34,384 nucleotides of DNA from Clostridiales bacterium (GCA_022782265.1 JALFOM010000130.1:1-34384); one strand, 5' to 3'. Positions 9,450-17,062 are shown, numbered from the stretch's first letter. The notes: generated by a model from the sequence alone, not told the origin. Numbers and translations are program-made.

Positions 9450-9478
9450 TTGACCTCCGGATCATTTAATGCTATAAT
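9450..9478 (+). promoter_or_regulatory. Sigma-A promoter of the Rnf-like operon
   Basis: TTGACC (9450-9455) and a perfect TATAAT (9473-9478) are separated by 17 nt. A second TATAAT at 9443-9448 has no good -35 partner. Transcription should begin near 9485, leaving a leader of about 200 nt before the first gene. Confidence 0.85.
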
Positions 9479-9488
9479 GTTAAAAGAA

Positions 9489-9687
9489 TCACAGAAAATC
9501 AGGTTTTAACCCGGCTTTTTGTGACGGCTCTGCCCCTCGGGACGGAGCAGGCACGGTCATATTCCGGTCAGGCGTTTCGTGAAGGGGGAGCGTTTTACCG
9601 GTCTGAGCGTGTTGTCCCCGCGAAAAAATGTCCGGCGCCTCAGGACAGCACCGGGCAAAACCAAATTTATGATCAGAGGAGTAAATC
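9489..9687 (+). promoter_or_regulatory. Structured 5' leader of the Rnf-like operon, candidate cis-regulatory RNA
   Basis: About 200 nt of non-coding sequence lies between the promoter and the first start codon. Several pairings can be drawn: an imperfect 15-bp hairpin 9489-9524 (TCACA...TGTGA ends), a GC-rich hairpin 9527-9548 (GCTC...GAGC), a longer-range CCGGT (9564-9568) with ACCGG (9597-9601), and TGTCC (9629-9633) with GGACA (9643-9647). There is no U-run terminator, so any control would be translational or by another route. It does not match the FMN, cobalamin, TPP, SAM, fluoride or Moco riboswitch consensus features that I can recall. No convincing small ORF was seen. Confidence 0.45.
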
Positions 9688-10680
9688 ATGAAAAAAATTG
9701 TTGCTTTTCTTCTTCTCGCATGCATGATGCTCAGCCTTGCCGCCTGCGGTTCTTCCGGCAGCGAGTATAAACTGGGCATGGGCGTTGACCTCAGCACCGA
9801 TTCCTCCAAGGAAAACAATGCCCAGGTAGACGCCACCGTGGCCGCAGTCGTCACCGACAAGGACGGCAAGATTGTCGCCTGCCGTCTGGACGTTGCCCAG
9901 AGCAAGATGGACGTCACCGGCGGTGCCGTTGACGCTGCAAAGACCTTCCAGACCAAGATGGAGCTGGGCGATGACTACGGCATGGTAGCCTACGGCAACG
10001 CCATCGCTGAGTGGTACGACCAGGCAAAGGCCTTTGAGAGCTATGTTGTGGGCAAGACCGCCGCTGAGGTGGAAGGCATCGAGACCGTCCTCAACGAAAC
10101 CGGCCACAACGTTGCCACCGACGAGGCTCTGCTGGCCGGCTGCACCATGGACATCACCGCCTTCAAGGCCGCTGTTGTCAAGGCCTGCAACGACGAGAAG
10201 GGCGCCACCTTCACCGGCAAGGACTTCACGCTGGGCGTTGCTGCCATCACCGCCGCTGACGAGTCCACCGCCGCTACCGACAGCGATGACGCTGTGGTCA
10301 AAATGTACACCGAGTACGCCGCTGCTGTTGTCGGCAAGGACGGCAAGATCCTGGCCGCTCTGACCGACGCCACCCAGCCCAAGATCACCGCTGACAAGAA
10401 CGGCCAGATCACCGGCGCTGACTTCAAGGGCACCAAGAGAGAGCTGGGCGCTGACTACGGCATGGTCGCTTACGGCAACGCAATCGCCGAATGGGATGCT
10501 CAGGCCAAGGCCTTTGCCGACTACACCGTTGGCAAGACTGCCGCTGAGGTTGCCGGCATTGAGACTGTTGAGAGCAATGGTCACAACGTCACCACTGACG
10601 AGACCCTGTACGCCTCCTGCACCATGGACATCAGCGGCATGATCGCCGTTATCGCCCTGGCTGCAAACTACGCAAGATAA
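9688..10680 (+). CDS. Lipoprotein with two tandem repeats, first gene of the Rnf-like operon
   Basis: This is a 330-residue exported lipoprotein: signal MKKIVAFLLLACMMLSLAAC with lipidated C20. The mature part is two copies of one domain of about 120 residues (roughly 47-168 and 207-328). Both copies share YGMVAYGNAIAEW, VGKTAAEV.GIETV, a GHNV.TDE stretch and a CTMDI stretch, with an Ala/Asp/Ser-rich linker at 186-204. Related single-domain proteins are common in Clostridia near FMN-binding and Rnf genes and are usually unnamed. No canonical [ST]GAT flavin-attachment motif is visible, so flavinylation cannot be claimed. A GAGGAG ribosome site lies before the ATG and the next gene begins within 30 nt. 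Its position suggests an extracytoplasmic accessory or electron-acceptor protein for the complex; this is inference. Confidence 0.8.
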   Translation: MKKIVAFLLLACMMLSLAACGSSGSEYKLGMGVDLSTDSSKENNAQVDATVAAVVTDKDGKIVACRLDVAQSKMDVTGGAVDAAKTFQTKMELGDDYGMVAYGNAIAEWYDQAKAFESYVVGKTAAEVEGIETVLNETGHNVATDEALLAGCTMDITAFKAAVVKACNDEKGATFTGKDFTLGVAAITAADESTAATDSDDAVVKMYTEYAAAVVGKDGKILAALTDATQPKITADKNGQITGADFKGTKRELGADYGMVAYGNAIAEWDAQAKAFADYTVGKTAAEVAGIETVESNGHNVTTDETLYASCTMDISGMIAVIALAANYAR

Positions 10681-10706
10681 AAATCTGACCACGGGAGATG
10701 AAGGTA

Positions 10707-11762
10707 TTGAAGCGAATAAAAAGCGTTTTCGCCCTGTGCCTTGCGTTGGTGCTGGCTCTCCCCCTCGCCGGCTGCTTTGGCAAGCCGGATAAGATAGAGC
10801 CGAAAGGCAAATCCTATTTCACATACTTCGATACCGTCTCCTACGTGTTCGACTATTCCGGAGATTCGGCAGAACGGTTTGACGACCGTTCTGCCGAAGT
10901 TTCAGGTATACTCGAGGAGTATCACCAGCTTCTGGACATATACCATGAGTATTCCGGCATCAACAATCTGTGTACCATCAACAGACTGGCAGGCGGGGAG
11001 CCTGTCTCCGTGGATGAAAAGCTCATCCGCTTTCTCAGCTATGCCAAGGAGCTGTATACGCTGACCGGCGGCGAGATGAACGTGATGATGGGCGCTGTTC
11101 TCACCCTCTGGCACGACTGCCGCACGGCCGCAAGCGAAGACCCTTCCGCCGCCTGTGTGCCGTCGGAGCAGGAGCTGGCAGAAGCAGCCAGACACACAGA
11201 CATCTCCCTGCTGGAGATCGACAGCGAAAACCTGACCGTCAGGATCACCGATCCGCTATCTTCCATTGATGTGGGCGCCCTGGGCAAGGGCTACGCCACC
11301 GAGAGGGCGGCGGATTACCTCTTTTCCCAGGAGGCTTACGGCTATGTGCTGAACGTGGGCGGAAATATCCGCATTATCGGCACCAAGCCCGACGGCTCCG
11401 GCTGGATCACGGGCATAAAGGACCCCAACGATCCCGATGGGAATTTTGCCCTGAGCCTGCTTTTGTCCGACACAGCCTGTGTCACCTCCGGTATCTATGA
11501 GCGCTACTTCACCGTTGACGGCGTGCGCTATCACCACATCATCGACAAGGACACGCTGTACCCGGCGGACTATTTTTCTTCCCTCACCGTGATCACGGCG
11601 GACAGCGGCCTGGCCGACTGTCTGTCCACGGCCCTCTTCTGCATGTCTCAGGAGGACGGGCAGAAGCTCATCGACAAAATCGGCGGCGTGGAGGTGCTCT
11701 GGATCTACCCCGATGGGTCCATGGCCTTCACCGAAGGTCTGTCAGGTCTTATCACAGATTGA
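10707..11762 (+). CDS. apbE: ApbE-family FAD:protein FMN transferase (lipoprotein)
   Basis: ApbE covalently attaches FMN from FAD to a threonine in extracytoplasmic proteins such as RnfG and RnfD. The product has a lipoprotein signal ending in LAGC (C23), so it works outside the membrane. Family motifs are the SIDVGALGKGYATERAADYL segment, VLNVGGNIRIIG, the SGIYERYFTVDGVRYHHIID segment, and the late LADCLSTALF region. The usual DPxTGYP stretch reads DKDTLYP here, a small deviation. I chose TTG 10707 because GGGAG (10693-10697) lies nine bases before it and the signal peptide then starts MKRIK; the ATG at 10698 abuts that ribosome site directly. The gene lies directly upstream of the Rnf subunits that carry its target motifs, which strongly supports the role. 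Confidence 0.9.
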   Translation: MKRIKSVFALCLALVLALPLAGCFGKPDKIEPKGKSYFTYFDTVSYVFDYSGDSAERFDDRSAEVSGILEEYHQLLDIYHEYSGINNLCTINRLAGGEPVSVDEKLIRFLSYAKELYTLTGGEMNVMMGAVLTLWHDCRTAASEDPSAACVPSEQELAEAARHTDISLLEIDSENLTVRITDPLSSIDVGALGKGYATERAADYLFSQEAYGYVLNVGGNIRIIGTKPDGSGWITGIKDPNDPDGNFALSLLLSDTACVTSGIYERYFTVDGVRYHHIIDKDTLYPADYFSSLTVITADSGLADCLSTALFCMSQEDGQKLIDKIGGVEVLWIYPDGSMAFTEGLSGLITD

Positions 11763-11804
11763 TTATTTCATTATCCGTATCAACAATATGGAGGTCATTA
11801 TCTG

Positions 11805-13163
11805 ATGAATTTCAGAAAGAAAATTTCCGCATTGAAAGTCCCCCATCACAAAAACACGGCGGGGATGCACTCTGTACGCATTTCGCCGCCAAAGGAAGTT
11901 CTGCTCCCCATGTCCATGCACTCCGGCGGTCCGGCTGTCCCCATTGTGGAGGTCGGCGACCATGTGCGCATCGGTCAGCTTATCGCCCGGGAGGACGGGA
12001 AAATCTCCTCCCCGGTCCATGCAACTATTTCAGGTACAGTCAAGGCTATTGAGTCGTTCACCCCCAACGGCGGCAGGCCCGGTCTTGCCATCCGCATCGA
12101 GAGCGACGGCAAGATGGAGAAGGACCCCAACATCGTCCCTCCTCAGGTCCATGATCTGGACAGCTTCCTTGCCGCAGTTCAGGAAAGCGGCATTGTTGGT
12201 CTGGGCGGAGCAGCATTTCCTTTGTGGGCGAAGCTGGACGCGGTACGCCGCAACCCCATAAAGACCGTGCTGGTCAACGGCGCGGAGTGCGAGCCCTACA
12301 TCACCAGCGACAACCGCACCATGGTGGAAAACAGCGACTATATCGTCAAGGGCGTAGGCCTGCTGAGAGAGTATCTGAAGGCCGAGGAGTTCATTATCGG
12401 CATTGAGGAGAACAAGCCCGACGCCATTGAGGAGATGCGCCGCGTGTTCGCGGGCGACAGCACCGTGAACGTCATGCCCCTGAAGAGCGTCTATCCCCAG
12501 GGCGCAAAGCAGGTGCTGCTGTACAACGCCACCGGCAAGGTGGTGGCCGAGGGACAGCGCCTTGCGGAGCTGAACGTCATTATCATCAACATCACTTCCC
12601 TGGCCAAGATGGCCCAGTATATCGAAGACGGCATGCCTCTGGTGGAAAAGTGCATCACGGTGGACGGCTCCGCCGTCAAGGAGCCCAAAAACCTGATTGT
12701 CCCCATCGGCACCTCCATCCGCTATCTGGTGGAGCAGGCCGGCGGCCTGAAGAGCGAGCCGGGCAAGGTCATCTACGGCGGCCCCATGATGGGCAAGACC
12801 GCCCGCTCCATGGACGAGCCGGTGATCAAGGCCACCAACGCCATTATTGTCATGGATCAGAAAGACGCACAGAAGGCGGAGCCCAGCCCCTGCATCCACT
12901 GCGGCCGCTGCGTGGCCACCTGCCCCCTGAGTCTGAACCCCACCGCCTTTGCCAAGGCCATGGAGCTGGAGGATGAGGACAAGCGCGCCGCTATCCTGAA
13001 CAGGGAAAAGGTGCAGCTGTGCATGGAGTGCGGCTGCTGCTCCTATGTCTGCCCCGCTCACCGTCCCCTTGCAGAGAACAACAGCGCGGCCCGGAGCTTT
13101 ATCCGGAAATACAACAAGACTGCCGCAGAAAAGGCCGCAGAAAAGAAGGAAGGGGAAAAGTAA
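11805..13163 (+). CDS. rnfC: Rnf-like complex subunit RnfC
   Basis: RnfC is the peripheral cytoplasmic subunit that exchanges electrons with NAD(H) through FMN and iron-sulfur clusters. The 452-residue product has the N-terminal barrel-sandwich region with HSGGPAVPIVEVGDHVRIGQ, and the nucleotide/FMN domain with GLGGAAFPLWAKL (132-144) and NGAECEPYI (158-166). The SLBB-like part contains PIGTSIRYLVEQAGG. Two complete 4Fe-4S motifs follow: CIHCGRCVATCP (C363, C366, C369, C373) and CMECGCCSYVCP (C406, C409, C412, C416). ATGGAGG precedes the start. The subunit therefore looks fully functional, which matters because other parts of this complex are altered. It starts 42 nt after apbE and ends one base before rnfD. 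Confidence 0.93.
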   Translation: MNFRKKISALKVPHHKNTAGMHSVRISPPKEVLLPMSMHSGGPAVPIVEVGDHVRIGQLIAREDGKISSPVHATISGTVKAIESFTPNGGRPGLAIRIESDGKMEKDPNIVPPQVHDLDSFLAAVQESGIVGLGGAAFPLWAKLDAVRRNPIKTVLVNGAECEPYITSDNRTMVENSDYIVKGVGLLREYLKAEEFIIGIEENKPDAIEEMRRVFAGDSTVNVMPLKSVYPQGAKQVLLYNATGKVVAEGQRLAELNVIIINITSLAKMAQYIEDGMPLVEKCITVDGSAVKEPKNLIVPIGTSIRYLVEQAGGLKSEPGKVIYGGPMMGKTARSMDEPVIKATNAIIVMDQKDAQKAEPSPCIHCGRCVATCPLSLNPTAFAKAMELEDEDKRAAILNREKVQLCMECGCCSYVCPAHRPLAENNSAARSFIRKYNKTAAEKAAEKKEGEK

Positions 13164-13164
13164 A

Positions 13165-14097
13165 ATGGAAAAGCTTATCACTTCAGCCTCTCCGCATATC
13201 CACAGCGGCGCTTCCACCCGCAGGATCATGCTGGACGTGATCATTGCCCTCCTTCCGGCTGCCATCGCTTCGGCGGTCATCTTCGGAATGCGGGCCAATG
13301 TGATCCTGCTCACCTGCATTGTCAGCGCTGTTCTGGCGGAGTTCCTGTTTAACCTGATTACCCGCCGCAAGCAGACCGTGGGCGATCTGAGCGCAGTGGT
13401 CACCGGTCTGCTGCTGGGCCTGAACCTGAGCACCAACGTGCCCGTCTGGCAGTGCGTGATCGGCTCCGTGTTCGCCGTTGTGGTGGTCAAGGCCCTCTTC
13501 GGCGGCCTGGGCCGCAACTTTGCCAACCCCGCCATCACCGCCCGCGTGTTTATGCTCATCGCCTTCTCCTCCGTGGCCGGCGGCGCAATGCCCGCAGTGG
13601 TTGAGCTGGAAGCCTCCGCTACTCCGCTGGAGCAGCTGGCCAACGGCGCTTCCCAGCTCCCCTCTCTGCTGGACATGTTCATCGGTACCTACGGCGGCGC
13701 CATCGGCGAGACCTGCACGGCCGCTCTGCTGCTTGGCTTTATCTACCTGCTGGTCCGCAAGGTCATCCGCTGGCACATCCCCGTGGTCTTTATCGGCACG
13801 GTGTTTGTCTGCAGCCTGATCGCCTCCGGCGATGTTGAGTACGCCCTGTATCAGATTCTGGGCGGCGGTCTGTTCCTGGGCGCCATCTTTATGGCCACGG
13901 ACTATGTGACCTGCCCCATCACCACCAAGGGAAAAGTGGTGTTCGCCCTGGGCTGCGGCCTGATTACCTTTATCATCCGCTATTTCTGCGCCTACCCCGA
14001 GGGCGTGTCCTTCTCCATTCTGATTATGAACCTTCTGGTCCCCTACATAGAGAGATTCACCGGAAATAAACCGTTGGGAGGGTCGAAAAATGCCTGA
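13165..14097 (+). CDS. rnfD: Rnf-like complex membrane subunit RnfD
   Basis: RnfD is the polytopic flavoprotein of the Rnf/Nqr membrane core (NqrB homologue). The 310-residue product has about nine membrane helices. Conserved segments are SPHIHSGASTRRIM near the N-terminus, the VTGLLLGLNL and GGLGRNFANPAITARVF segments, and ATDYVTCPIT near the C-terminus. The covalent-FMN site normally reads SGATPL or similar; here it is SATPL with T153 as candidate attachment residue. The true start is ATG 13165, one base after the rnfC stop, with AAGGAAGGGGAAAAG upstream; an upstream extension of the frame is inside rnfC. It overlaps rnfG by eight bases. Confidence 0.93.
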   Translation: MEKLITSASPHIHSGASTRRIMLDVIIALLPAAIASAVIFGMRANVILLTCIVSAVLAEFLFNLITRRKQTVGDLSAVVTGLLLGLNLSTNVPVWQCVIGSVFAVVVVKALFGGLGRNFANPAITARVFMLIAFSSVAGGAMPAVVELEASATPLEQLANGASQLPSLLDMFIGTYGGAIGETCTAALLLGFIYLLVRKVIRWHIPVVFIGTVFVCSLIASGDVEYALYQILGGGLFLGAIFMATDYVTCPITTKGKVVFALGCGLITFIIRYFCAYPEGVSFSILIMNLLVPYIERFTGNKPLGGSKNA

Positions 14098-15403
14098 TAA
14101 AAAAACCGGCTTTGCCGCTTCGGCTCTGGTGCTGGTGCTTATTTTCGCCGTATTCGCCCTGGTGCTTTTCGGCATTAACATCTTCGCCGCCCCTCTGATT
14201 GAGGCCAACGGCTCCGCCCAGCAGTTTGCCCCGCTGTACAGCGTCATGCCCGAGGCAAAGGGCTTTGAGCTGATCTACGACGCAAACGACAGCGCCGCCT
14301 CCGCTCTGGTCGATGTACCGGAGACCGTGCAGGCCATTTACAGCGAGACCTCCGGCCTGGGCTACGCCATCCGCCTGTCCACCACCCAGGGCTACACCAA
14401 GGAGCCCATCGAGCTTACCATCGCCATTGACGCCGAGGGCAAGATCTCCGGCACGGAGCTGACCGCCTATCCCGACACCAAGGACTTCGGCGCGGACTAC
14501 CCCGGCAGCTTCATCGGCCAGGACTCCGCTCTTGGCGACGTGGGTCTGGTCGCCGGCGTGACCTATTCCTCCTCCGCCTTCAAAAACGCCGTCAGCGACG
14601 GCTTTGCCGCCCTGATCGGCAACGGCCTTGTGGGCGCCGGCGTGAAGAGCGATGCGCAGATCCTTACCGAGCTGTCCGTGCAGGTCTTTACCGGCCTTGC
14701 CAACCGTGACGGCGTGGCTCAGGTGGAAGAGCCTGAAATTGCCGAGGGTCAGTTCACCTTCATTCAGAAGATCATGAAGGCCCTGAACGGCTCCGGCTTT
14801 GCCTTCGTCGCAAAAGACGGCGAGAGCAGCTACCTGCTGATTGCCAATGTCTCCGGCACTGTCCGCGTCTACGACATTGAGGGCAAGGACGTCACCGAAA
14901 CGGCCAATGCCGCCATGGTGGAGGAAGCTTCCTCCTACGCCGCGGCCAACACCGTGTCCACCGCTGACGCGGAGCTGAAGAAGCTCCGGACCATGGTGTC
15001 TGAGGGCGCTGAGTTTACCGCCCTGTCTCTGGGTGACGCATTCAACTCCGTCACCGGCGCATACCGCATCGCTGACGGCGAGACCACCCTCTACGGCTTC
15101 TGCGCCCGGCCCTATGCCTACAGCAACCAGCCCATCGCCGTGTATTTCGTTCTGGATGAGAACGGCGCTATCGTCTCCATGGCCTGCGACGAGATCATCC
15201 TCTTCGGCGAATACTTCACCAGCTATGAGCTGGACGAGAGCCAGTACAAGGAAGGCTTTGCCGGTCTGACTGCCGACAGCTTTACCGGGGAGCAGGCCCT
15301 GATCTCCGGCGCTACCGCCAGCACCAACGCCATGACGGTGGCCACCGAGGACGTGTTTGCCGCCTTCCAGGCCATTTCTGCAACAGATGGAGGGAATAAC
15401 TGA
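14090..15403 (+). CDS. rnfG: RnfG-like flavoprotein with duplicated FMN-binding-type domain
   Basis: RnfG carries covalent FMN on the outer face of the membrane. Usual RnfG proteins are about 200 residues; this one is 437. It has one N-terminal membrane helix (12-37) and then two domain-sized halves. The first (about 70-200) ends in VAGVTYSSSAFKNAV, a degenerate attachment site that keeps a threonine (T158). The second (about 235-430) ends in the canonical ISGATASTNAM (T409). Both halves have the YSETSGLGYAIRLST / IADGETTLYGFCARP type of strand followed by a variable loop. The second half is clearly more divergent except at its SGAT site. The gene overlaps rnfD by 8 nt and rnfE by 1 nt, so translation is coupled. 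A fusion of RnfG with a second FMN-binding domain is the best description; a purely structural second half is possible. Confidence 0.88.
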   Translation: MPDKKTGFAASALVLVLIFAVFALVLFGINIFAAPLIEANGSAQQFAPLYSVMPEAKGFELIYDANDSAASALVDVPETVQAIYSETSGLGYAIRLSTTQGYTKEPIELTIAIDAEGKISGTELTAYPDTKDFGADYPGSFIGQDSALGDVGLVAGVTYSSSAFKNAVSDGFAALIGNGLVGAGVKSDAQILTELSVQVFTGLANRDGVAQVEEPEIAEGQFTFIQKIMKALNGSGFAFVAKDGESSYLLIANVSGTVRVYDIEGKDVTETANAAMVEEASSYAAANTVSTADAELKKLRTMVSEGAEFTALSLGDAFNSVTGAYRIADGETTLYGFCARPYAYSNQPIAVYFVLDENGAIVSMACDEIILFGEYFTSYELDESQYKEGFAGLTADSFTGEQALISGATASTNAMTVATEDVFAAFQAISATDGGNN

Positions 15404-16077
15404 TGAACGAAAATAAGAAATGCCCTCTTGCTTTCAGCGCAATCGCGAAAAACCCCGTTCTGGTGCTGTTTCTGGGCGCCTGCCCCGCAATGGCCCAGAC
15501 CGGCAGCGTGATCTCCGCCCTGGGTATGGGCATCGCCGTGCTGCTGGTGATGCTGCTGTCCGCTATGCTCATCTCCGCCCTGCGCCGCCTGATCCCTGAG
15601 CGGGCAAAGCTCCCTGCCTATGTCCTGATCGTGGCGGGCTTTGTGTCCATCGTCCAGCTTCTGATGAACGCTTTCCTGCCCAGTGTGTACCAGATGCTGG
15701 GCGTGTACCTGGCCGTTGTGGCCGTTGACCTGGCCGTCTTTGCCAACGGGGAAGCCTCCGCGTCCCGCGGCTTTGGCGCCTCCGTTCTGGACAGCCTTCT
15801 GACCGGTCTGGGCTTTACTCTGGCCCTGTTCTGTATGGCCGCCGTCCGGGAGATCTTCGGCAGCGGCAGCTTTGCCGGCCTGGCTATCCCCTTCCTGGAG
15901 AGCCACAATGTTCCCCTGCTCCTGAAAGCGCCCGGCGGATTTCTGGTCTTTGCCATTCTGCTTGCCGTGATCCAGGCTCTGCGCCGCGACGACTGCGGCT
16001 GTGAAGCCGGAGGACTTGCCTGCGCGGCTGCCGGAATCGCCGCCGCGCCCGAAAATAACGAACAGGAGGGTGAATGA
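15403..16077 (+). CDS. rnfE: Rnf-like complex membrane subunit RnfE (one of two cluster cysteines lost)
   Basis: RnfE is one of the two small homologous membrane subunits (with RnfA) that in known Rnf/Nqr complexes share a membrane [2Fe-2S] cluster. The 224-residue product has six predicted helices and the usual N-terminal NPVLVLFLGACPAMA with C27 in the conserved place. The second conserved site, normally VVNCAILG, reads AVDLAVFA, so N109 is D and the cysteine is L110. The C-terminus has an extra cytosolic tail with RRDDCGCEAGGLAC (C198, C200, C207) ending in an acidic stretch. The start overlaps the rnfG stop and the end overlaps rnfA as ATGA. Membership is clear from MLGVYLAVVAVD and SRGFGASVLDSL; the lost cysteine is real in the base sequence, not a frameshift. 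Confidence 0.9.
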   Translation: MNENKKCPLAFSAIAKNPVLVLFLGACPAMAQTGSVISALGMGIAVLLVMLLSAMLISALRRLIPERAKLPAYVLIVAGFVSIVQLLMNAFLPSVYQMLGVYLAVVAVDLAVFANGEASASRGFGASVLDSLLTGLGFTLALFCMAAVREIFGSGSFAGLAIPFLESHNVPLLLKAPGGFLVFAILLAVIQALRRDDCGCEAGGLACAAAGIAAAPENNEQEGE

Positions 16078-16640
16078 GCATGACTGTCAAATCCCTGCTT
16101 TTGATCCTGCTTGGCGGCGTTCTGGCCAACAACTACGCGCTGCAGAAATTCCTGGGCGTCACGCCCTTCCTGGGTTATTCCCGGGACGAGAGCCGCATTG
16201 CCGGCATGGGCCTTGCGGTGACTGTGGTGATGATCCTCACCGCCGCCGTAACCTGGCCGGTTGAAACCTTCCTTCTGGCCAAGCTGGGTCTGGATTATCT
16301 TCAGACGCTGGTATTCATCGCCCTGATCCTCATCCTGGTCTACCTGGTGGATCTGGTGGTGAAGAAGCTGATGCACAAGAGTCTGGGCGTCTACTTCCCC
16401 CTGATCGCCCTGAACAGCGCCGTGCTGGGCCTTGCGGTGAACAATATCGGTGCGGGCTACAACTTCGTGGAGTCCCTTGTCGCCGCGCTTGGCGTGGGTC
16501 TGGGCTTTATGCTGGCCATGTTCCTGTTTGCCGGTGTGCAGAGCCGGATCAATGAGAAGGACGTGCCCAAAGCCTTCCGCGGTCTGCCTGTCAGTCTGCT
16601 GGCCGCCTGCATCATCTCTCTGGCCCTGTTTGCTTTCTGA
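16074..16640 (+). CDS. rnfA: Rnf-like complex membrane subunit RnfA (both cluster cysteines lost)
   Basis: RnfA pairs with RnfE in the membrane core. The 188 residues and six helices match the family. The conserved first site, normally NNFVLxxFLGLCPF, reads NNYALQKFLGVTPF, so the cysteine is T30. The second site, normally TTNCAVLG, reads ALNSAVLG, so the cysteine is S115. All other landmarks (LGVYFPLIALN, SRDES after the first site, FRGLPVSLLAACIISLALFAF at the end) are intact, and length is normal, so the gene is not decaying. The AACAGGAGGGTG site precedes the start, which overlaps the rnfE stop. In standard clostridial operons rnfB follows rnfA; here a NusG-domain-II gene follows by direct TGATG overlap. 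Confidence 0.9.
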   Translation: MSMTVKSLLLILLGGVLANNYALQKFLGVTPFLGYSRDESRIAGMGLAVTVVMILTAAVTWPVETFLLAKLGLDYLQTLVFIALILILVYLVDLVVKKLMHKSLGVYFPLIALNSAVLGLAVNNIGAGYNFVESLVAALGVGLGFMLAMFLFAGVQSRINEKDVPKAFRGLPVSLLAACIISLALFAF

Positions 16641-17014
16641 TGAAGAAAGGTCCCGCAAACAAAAAGCGCCTTGCCGACATCGGCATTATCGCGGGCTTGC
16701 TCATCCTGGCCGGGGTACTGCTTTTCCTGTACTTCAACAAAGGCCAGGAGGGCGCCGGGGTGATCGTCCGGGTGGACGGCGTGGAAATCGCCAGGTATTC
16801 CCTGTCCGACAGCGGCAGATATGAACTGAACGGCGGCACCAACATCCTTGTGATTGAGGATGGCGCGGCCTGTATGCTGGAGGCCGACTGTCCCGACCAT
16901 ATCTGCGTCAGTCAGGGAAAGGTACGCTATGCCGGCCAGTGCATCACCTGCCTGCCGAACAAGCTCACCGTCACCGTCTACGGAACAGACCAGGGCGTGG
17001 AGCTTGTAAGTTAA
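16640..17014 (+). CDS. NusG domain II membrane protein, last gene of the Rnf-like operon
   Basis: This 124-residue protein has one N-terminal membrane helix (about 13-32) and an extracytoplasmic NusG-domain-II fold, recognised from VIVRVDGVEIARYSL, a GTNILVIEDGAACMLEADCP core and QCITCLPNKLTVTV. It holds five cysteines (C78, C84, C89, C101, C104), two of them in a CITC pair; some are general to the family. Despite the name it has nothing to do with transcription factor NusG's KOW/NGN part. Such proteins are often beside FMN-binding, ApbE and Rnf genes in Clostridia, so a role in the extracytoplasmic flavin or redox system is likely but unproven. It starts at TGATG overlapping the rnfA stop and occupies the place where rnfB would be expected; it has no ferredoxin-type 4Fe-4S motif, so it cannot simply replace RnfB. 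Confidence 0.85.
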   Translation: MKKGPANKKRLADIGIIAGLLILAGVLLFLYFNKGQEGAGVIVRVDGVEIARYSLSDSGRYELNGGTNILVIEDGAACMLEADCPDHICVSQGKVRYAGQCITCLPNKLTVTVYGTDQGVELVS

Positions 17015-17022
17015 AATGCTTA

Positions 17023-17057
17023 CGGCCTTGTCCTTTTTTGGACAAGGCCGTTTGTTT
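17023..17057 (+). terminator. Intrinsic terminator of the Rnf-like operon
   Basis: A perfect 11-bp stem (CGGCCTTGTCC / GGACAAGGCCG) with a T6 loop is followed by TTTGTTT, nine bases after the NusG-II stop. Confidence 0.88.
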
Positions 17058-17062
17058 GTAAG

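Noticed and set aside
9258..9509. Open frame of 83 codons after the amidohydrolase
   Set aside because: Crosses the terminator and the Rnf-operon promoter; no ribosome site.
9479..9687. FMN or cobalamin riboswitch in the leader of the Rnf-like operon
   Set aside because: The conserved core motifs of those classes are not present; kept only as an unassigned structured leader.
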